DNA from: Candidatus Didemnitutus sp.
GTDB lineage: Bacteria; Verrucomicrobiota; Verrucomicrobiia; Opitutales; Opitutaceae
DNA length: 64,000 bases
Direction: 5' to 3'
Assembly (NCBI GenBank): GCA_019634575.1
Contig: JAHCAY010000003.1
Location: 124,001 to 188,000 of the forward strand
Shown here: piece by piece, positions 60,063 through 64,000 of the stretch
Layout of the letters: each line of letters opens with the position of its first letter
Position numbering within the stretch: the stretch's first letter is position 1
The notes under the pieces: model-generated
Databases searched by the model: none
Told to the model about the DNA's origin: nothing
Seen by the model: only the letters and a program-made list of their open reading frames with translations
Program-made: the position numbers and the translations under genes

Positions 60063-61805
60063 ATGGCCAACGTCCTACTGGTCGACCCAAACGACGTGGC
60101 GAGAAAAGCCATGCAAGGCATTCTCGCCCGCGGAGGCCATCGCTTCGCGGCCGCGAACAGCATCCCGGAAGCGCTCGCGTTTCTGCGCCGCAACGCCCGC
60201 GTGGACCTGGTCTTTGCCGAGCTGCGGCTCAAGGGCGACGGCGGACTCGCCCTCGTGCGCCAGCTCAAAGCCGACCGCCTGCTCGGTTCGCTGCCCGTCG
60301 TGATCTACACCGAACACCCGGACCGCGACAGCGTGAAGCGCGCCATCGAGCTGCACGTGCAGAATTTCCTGATCAAACCATACCACGACGACGACATCTT
60401 CAAGGAGATCGAGAAAGCCGCCGCCACGCCTTGGCGCGCCACGCACTTCGAGGAGGAGAAAGCCTTCTGTCGCCTCGTCGGCATCACGCCCGCCGCATTG
60501 GCCGGAAAACTGGCCGCGCTGCGCGACGCCGTGCCGCTCGCCCGCGCCGAGGCGGAGAAAGGCGCGGCGTTGCGCGACCACCACATGGTCGCCGCCGCCG
60601 TGCAACCGCTCCGCGAACAAGGCGAAGCCGCCGGTGCGTGGGGCCTCGTGGAAGTGCTGAACCAGCTCACTGACCACACCTCCGCCGGACAATGGCTCGC
60701 AGTATCGGCGGACCTCGCGCAGATCGATTTCGCCGCCGAACTCATCGCCCACTGGCTCGACCCGCAGCGGCTCTGCCCCGATTTCATCGCCACCGAGGAA
60801 CCGGCGCGCGGCAACCCGGCCCTCGAACGCGAGCGCCGGGCCTGGCTCGCCGCCCCGGGTGAAGGTCGCTGCCCGGTCGTGGAATGGGATCAGCTGCTCC
60901 GCGAAACCCTCGCGCTCCCCGGCGCACCGGTGATCGATTCCGCGGCGGCCAACTTCCAGATGGTCGCGAACGGCCATCCCTCGTGCATCAACCCGCTGAT
61001 GGATCTCGTCGCGCGCGATCCGGGCCTGACTGCACAGATGCTCGTCGCCGCCAACCGCGCGCATCCTTCGGCCGAGGAGTTCAACCGCATCGAGGACGCC
61101 CGGCTCGCCATCGGCCAGCTCGGAGAAATGCGCCTGCAGGAAGAGGCGCGCCGGCTGGTTGTGATCGACAGCCGCACCTTCAGCCTGGAGCCGGCCCTGA
61201 GTTGGGCGAGCTACTGGACCTTCCAGCGCGCTGTCGCCCGCGTCGCACAGCTGCTCTGCAAGGAGCTCGAATTCTACAGCCTCGAAGCCACCGCCCGCAC
61301 CGCCGGTCAGATGCACGACCTCGGCCTGATGCTGCTGTCGCGCCTCCGTCCCGCCGGGTTTCAAGCCGTGCTCGAACACGCCCGCATCCACCGCCAGCCG
61401 CTGCGCGAGGTCGAGAAGCTTTTCCTCGGTGGAACGACGCCGCAGCTCGCCACGGCATTCGCGGAGCAGTTCGGCCTTTCGCGGCGCTTCAAGAACGTCC
61501 TGCGCTGGATCGAGCACCCGTCGACGGCGAGCGAGGACCGCCCGCTCGTCGCGATCATTTCGCTGTCGCGTCATCTGTGCCTGCTGAACGAAGTCGGCAC
61601 CTCCGGCGATCCGCTGCCCGAATCGATGCCGGCCCTCGCAGAGACGGAGGAGTGGACGATTTTGCGCGAAGGCCTGTATCCGAGCTTCAATTTCCAAAAG
61701 TTCGAACAGAAGGTGCACGCCCACTGCGAACAGCTGCGCGCGGAGCTCTCCGGGCACGAGTCGGGCACCGTCCGCGAACTAATCTCTGCCAGCAACACGC
61801 GCTAA
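60063..61805 (+). CDS. Pseudo-receiver/HDOD-domain protein
   Basis: A 580-residue protein with a CheY-like domain (~1-120, ANVLLVDPNDVARKAMQGIL) and an HDOD domain (~270-465, e.g. DSAAANFQMVANG, INPLMDLVARDPGLTAQMLV, EDARLAIGQLGEMRLQEEARR). The receiver's phospho-acceptor aspartate is replaced by Glu53 (LVFAELRLKGDGG), and the conserved Lys is present (LIKPY). It may sit in a constitutively active-like state. HDOD proteins tie two-component or c-di-GMP signalling to motility and adhesion in several bacteria. The ATG at 60063 starts the receiver domain; longer frames are rich in Arg and Pro and not conserved-looking. Confidence 0.9.
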   Translation: MANVLLVDPNDVARKAMQGILARGGHRFAAANSIPEALAFLRRNARVDLVFAELRLKGDGGLALVRQLKADRLLGSLPVVIYTEHPDRDSVKRAIELHVQNFLIKPYHDDDIFKEIEKAAATPWRATHFEEEKAFCRLVGITPAALAGKLAALRDAVPLARAEAEKGAALRDHHMVAAAVQPLREQGEAAGAWGLVEVLNQLTDHTSAGQWLAVSADLAQIDFAAELIAHWLDPQRLCPDFIATEEPARGNPALERERRAWLAAPGEGRCPVVEWDQLLRETLALPGAPVIDSAAANFQMVANGHPSCINPLMDLVARDPGLTAQMLVAANRAHPSAEEFNRIEDARLAIGQLGEMRLQEEARRLVVIDSRTFSLEPALSWASYWTFQRAVARVAQLLCKELEFYSLEATARTAGQMHDLGLMLLSRLRPAGFQAVLEHARIHRQPLREVEKLFLGGTTPQLATAFAEQFGLSRRFKNVLRWIEHPSTASEDRPLVAIISLSRHLCLLNEVGTSGDPLPESMPALAETEEWTILREGLYPSFNFQKFEQKVHAHCEQLRAELSGHESGTVRELISASNTR

Positions 61806-61842
61806 CCGCACGCGCTCGGCCGCAGGAGATTGCACGACGGCG

Positions 61843-61874
61843 AAAAAAACGGAGCAGCCGTGTCCGGCTGCCCC
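61843..61874 (-). terminator. Rho-independent terminator for the Dabb gene (minus strand)
   Basis: GCAGCCG (61854-61860), loop TGTC, CGGCTGC (61865-61871) with GG/CC extensions past one mismatch. On the minus strand the stem is followed by seven U residues (A-run 61843-61849), an intrinsic terminator lying about 30 bases past the Dabb stop. Confidence 0.85.
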
Positions 61875-61903
61875 GTGGAAAAATCGGAAAAACGTGCGCG
61901 CGC

Positions 61904-62272
61904 TCAGTTCGTCACGTCGAACGTCGTGCTGTGGTCGCGGATGGGCAGATAGACCTTATACCACTCCAGCTGGGCCGGGCTCTTGGTGTAGTTCTTGAGC
62001 GCGTCCTCGTCCTTGAACTCCATCGCGATCACATGCGTGCGCTCGCCCTGCTGTTTGATCGTCTTGGTCCACACCTGCAACACGCCGGGATAGGCCGCCG
62101 GGATGGCCTGCGCGCCGTCGAGAGCGGCCTTGATCTGCTCGGGCGTCGTGCCGGCCTTCCAAGTCACCGTAACGACGTGGAGGACGGTCTTCGGAGCGGA
62201 GTCGGCCGCGAAAGCGGCCGAGCCGAAAGCACAGGCCGCGCAGAGAACGAGAGCGGAGAGGAGTTTTTTCAT
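61904..62272 (-). CDS. Secreted Dabb-family (stress-responsive A/B barrel) protein
   Basis: A 122-residue protein with a signal peptide (MKKLLSALVLCAACAFGSAAFA). The mature part is a single Dabb ferredoxin-like barrel: VLHVVTVTWKAGTTPEQI, TKTIKQQGERTHVIAMEFKDEDALKNY and RDHSTTFDV. Such domains pair into barrels and act as small-molecule isomerases or stress proteins; the function is unknown here. It has its own terminator and lies upstream of nothing on the same strand. Confidence 0.88.
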   Translation of the reverse strand: MKKLLSALVLCAACAFGSAAFAADSAPKTVLHVVTVTWKAGTTPEQIKAALDGAQAIPAAYPGVLQVWTKTIKQQGERTHVIAMEFKDEDALKNYTKSPAQLEWYKVYLPIRDHSTTFDVTN

Positions 62273-62347
62273 AGGGTGCCTTCACCCTGCGCACCTGCCC
62301 GCGGTGCGCAAGCCCGCGTCGACGAACCAGACGACCGGACTACGATG

Positions 62348-63418
62348 CTAGGGTTTCTCGAATGCCGCCGCTTGCGCGAGGATCGCGTCGAGGAAGCCCG
62401 GCGGAAGTTTCTCCAGCTGACGGCCCGGCCACTTCGTCGGATCGGCGTTGTAAGGCGCGAGATAGGCGACGGCCTTTTTCAAACTGCCGCTGCCGGGCGC
62501 CTCGTAGTTCCAGAGATCGACGCCGACGCGCTGACCGATGCGGGCGACGAGCAGCTGCGCGTCGAGATTGAACCGGCTGTAGCCGAGCGCGTCCTGGCGG
62601 CGCAGCTCGTCGGGTTGGCTGCCGTCCGGCTTGATCTGCGCGGCGATGCGCGCCTTGTCCTCCTCGCAAAAACGGCGCGCGTCGTCTTCGCGGCCGAGAT
62701 AGAGCGCAATGCCCGCCGCCTGCACGAGGAACCACGTGCCGTGGTTGTTCGTCGCGGCGTGCTCCTTCTTGGCCGTCGGCGCCGTCTCGAGCCAGCGATA
62801 GTATTCCTCGAACCAAGCCCGCACGGCGCGCTCCTCGACCGCCGTCAATGCCGGCGAGCCGTGCAGCACGGCCAAGGCATCGGCGACCCAGGCCAACCCG
62901 CGGCCGTCGAGCACGCCCGAACTGCTGCCACGGTTGTGATCGCGGCCGAGGCGCACCTGCGCGTAGTCGAGCGCCGGCTTCATCCGCGTCTCCGGGGCGA
63001 GCAGCCACGCCCGGATCCACTCGCCGGCGCGACGCGCGCAATCCTCGCGTCGATCCTTGGCCCAGCCGAGCGCGAGCACGGGCACGATGTCGCAGAATTT
63101 GCCGAGCCGGCCGCGATCGCCGGCGTCGACCTGCTCGCGATTGTGATGACCGTCGCGCTGCACGTAAGGCAGGCCGTCGGGCTTCGACGGATCGGGCCAG
63201 TAATAGCGCGCGTAGCTGACGTAGTCGTGCGCGTCGCCCGTCGGCGACGGCTTCGGCTTGTCCACGACCGTGCGGATCGGGGTGGCGAGGGCCTTCTTGA
63301 TTTCCGCATCGAGCTGGGCCGCGGTGCGCGGCTCGGCATCGACGAGGAACGGTTTCGCAGTTTGCGCGACGGCCAGCAAAGGGGCCGCCAGCGCCAGGGC
63401 ATAGCGCAGCAGTTTCAT
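62348..63418 (-). CDS. Alginate-lyase-family (PF05426-type) polysaccharide lyase, secreted
   Basis: A 356-residue secreted protein with a signal peptide (MKLLRYALALAAPLLAVAQ). The (alpha/alpha)-toroid signature of the alginate-lyase/PL5-PL38 superfamily is clear: DAHDYVSYARYYWPDPSKPD (~62-81), VQRDGHHN, and the substrate-binding ATNNHGTWFLVQAAG (~222-236). It would cut uronate-rich polysaccharides by beta-elimination; alginate, glucuronan or another uronan is possible. I chose the ATG at 63418. It lies just downstream of uxaC (40-base gap) on the same strand, so the pair looks like the edge of a uronate-utilisation operon. Confidence 0.85.
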   Translation of the reverse strand: MKLLRYALALAAPLLAVAQTAKPFLVDAEPRTAAQLDAEIKKALATPIRTVVDKPKPSPTGDAHDYVSYARYYWPDPSKPDGLPYVQRDGHHNREQVDAGDRGRLGKFCDIVPVLALGWAKDRREDCARRAGEWIRAWLLAPETRMKPALDYAQVRLGRDHNRGSSSGVLDGRGLAWVADALAVLHGSPALTAVEERAVRAWFEEYYRWLETAPTAKKEHAATNNHGTWFLVQAAGIALYLGREDDARRFCEEDKARIAAQIKPDGSQPDELRRQDALGYSRFNLDAQLLVARIGQRVGVDLWNYEAPGSGSLKKAVAYLAPYNADPTKWPGRQLEKLPPGFLDAILAQAAAFEKP

Positions 63419-63458
63419 TCGGGGAAAAGACGTCGCGCCACCCGACGCGGTCACGCGC

Positions 63459-64000
63459 TCAGGCGCGAAACGCGGGATCGAGTTCGAGGCGGAAATAGTC
63501 GCGGGCGTTGGCGAAGCAGATGTTCTTCACCATGCCGCCGACGAGCTCGCGATCGTCCGGGATCTCGCCGTGCTCGATCATCGTTCCGAGGAGATTGCAG
63601 AGCACGCGGCGGAAATACTCGTGGCGCGTGTAGCTGAGGAAGCTGCGCGAGTCCGTGAGCATGCCGACGAAGCGGCTGAGCAGACCGAGGTTCATCAGCG
63701 CATTCATCTGCCACTCCATCGCCTCCTTCTGGTCGAGGAACCACCAGCCGGAGCCGAACTGCATCTTGCCGGCGACGGAGCCGTCCTGGAAGTTGCCGAT
63801 CATCGTCGCGAAGGCGTAGTTGTCGGCCGGGTTGAGGTTGTAGAGGATCGTGCGCGGGAGCTCGCCGGTCGAGTCGAGGGCGTCGAGGTAGCGGCTGAGC
63901 GCGCGCGCCTGCGGGAAATCGCCAATGCTGTCGAAGCCGGTGTCGGGCCCGAGCTGTTTGAGCAGCCGGGTGTTGTTGTTGCGCAGCGCGCCGAGGTGCA
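63459..64000 (-). CDS. uxaC: Uronate isomerase (UxaC), 5' part outside window
   Basis: The visible ~180 C-terminal residues match UxaC closely: HLGALRNNNTRLLKQLGPDT, the catalytic region LNPADNYAFATMIGNF, GKMQFGSGWWFLDQKEAMEW, MLTDSRSFLSYTRHEYFRR and MVKNICFANARDYF. UxaC isomerises glucuronate and galacturonate to fructuronate and tagaturonate in the cytoplasm. The start lies beyond position 64000. With the lyase gene just downstream it implies catabolism of a uronate polymer. Confidence 0.95.
   Translation of the reverse strand, partial: HLGALRNNNTRLLKQLGPDTGFDSIGDFPQARALSRYLDALDSTGELPRTILYNLNPADNYAFATMIGNFQDGSVAGKMQFGSGWWFLDQKEAMEWQMNALMNLGLLSRFVGMLTDSRSFLSYTRHEYFRRVLCNLLGTMIEHGEIPDDRELVGGMVKNICFANARDYFRLELDPAFRA

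Overview
This is a high-GC bacterial window that looks like a member of the Verrucomicrobiota, most likely Opitutaceae. The evidence is a TonB-dependent receptor with no SusD partner, many secreted carbohydrate-active enzymes, Ig-like surface proteins with a glycine-rich C-terminal sorting tail, REP-like palindromes and a 10-bp-periodic intergenic repeat. I infer the taxonomy from gene content and have not tested it.

Region 1 (1-26.1 kb) is a glycan-utilisation locus. Nine genes run leftwards as a probable operon: a secreted PF10091 'glycoamylase'-fold enzyme with a CBM9-like tail, a TonB-dependent receptor, a GH94 phosphorylase of the 1,2-beta-oligoglucan type, a GPH-family sugar symporter, two uncharacterised six-hairpin-like proteins, two GH3 beta-glucosidases (one secreted, one apparently cytoplasmic) and an SGNH esterase. 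A LacI-family regulator, a secreted GH13 enzyme and a second, GH144-like PF10091 enzyme follow. PF10091/GH144 enzymes plus a long GH94 phosphorylase point to beta-1,2-glucan (sophorooligosaccharides, osmoregulated periplasmic glucans) as the substrate. The model is: endo-cleavage outside, TonB-dependent uptake, trimming in the periplasm, import by the GPH symporter, then phosphorolysis and hydrolysis in the cytoplasm. Three copies of a LacI-type palindrome with core GCAAACGT lie upstream of the main operon, in the lacI/GH13 divergent promoter and over the start of the GH144 gene, so they tie the locus into one candidate regulon.

Region 2 (26.2-43 kb) is mostly housekeeping: a sugar-nucleotide epimerase and aminotransferase pair, a PolX polymerase with PHP domain, menC/menE, an IMP dehydrogenase-family protein with an altered catalytic flap, an FGE-like/Ig-domain surface protein, an aldose-epimerase-fold protein, a long divergent adenylosuccinate synthetase, a small HTH protein, and a truA-comF-accD-folC cluster whose AccD has lost three of four zinc-ribbon cysteines.

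Region 3 (43-55.6 kb) holds a HAD phosphatase, ruvX, a mannose-1-phosphate guanylyltransferase, a rhodanese, a 32-residue basic protein, rimO, two small lipoproteins, mpl, an M2 (ACE-like) peptidase, a TolC-type outer-membrane protein, a DUF1080 protein and an HTH/metallo-beta-lactamase fusion.

Region 4 (55.6-64 kb) is signalling (a hybrid sensor kinase with a solute-binding sensor, a second PAS kinase, a pseudo-receiver/HDOD protein), tRNA-Cys, a Dabb protein, and the start of a uronate locus (alginate-lyase family protein and uxaC). No intergenic stretch exceeds about 300 bases. No CRISPR array, insertion sequence or rRNA gene was seen.
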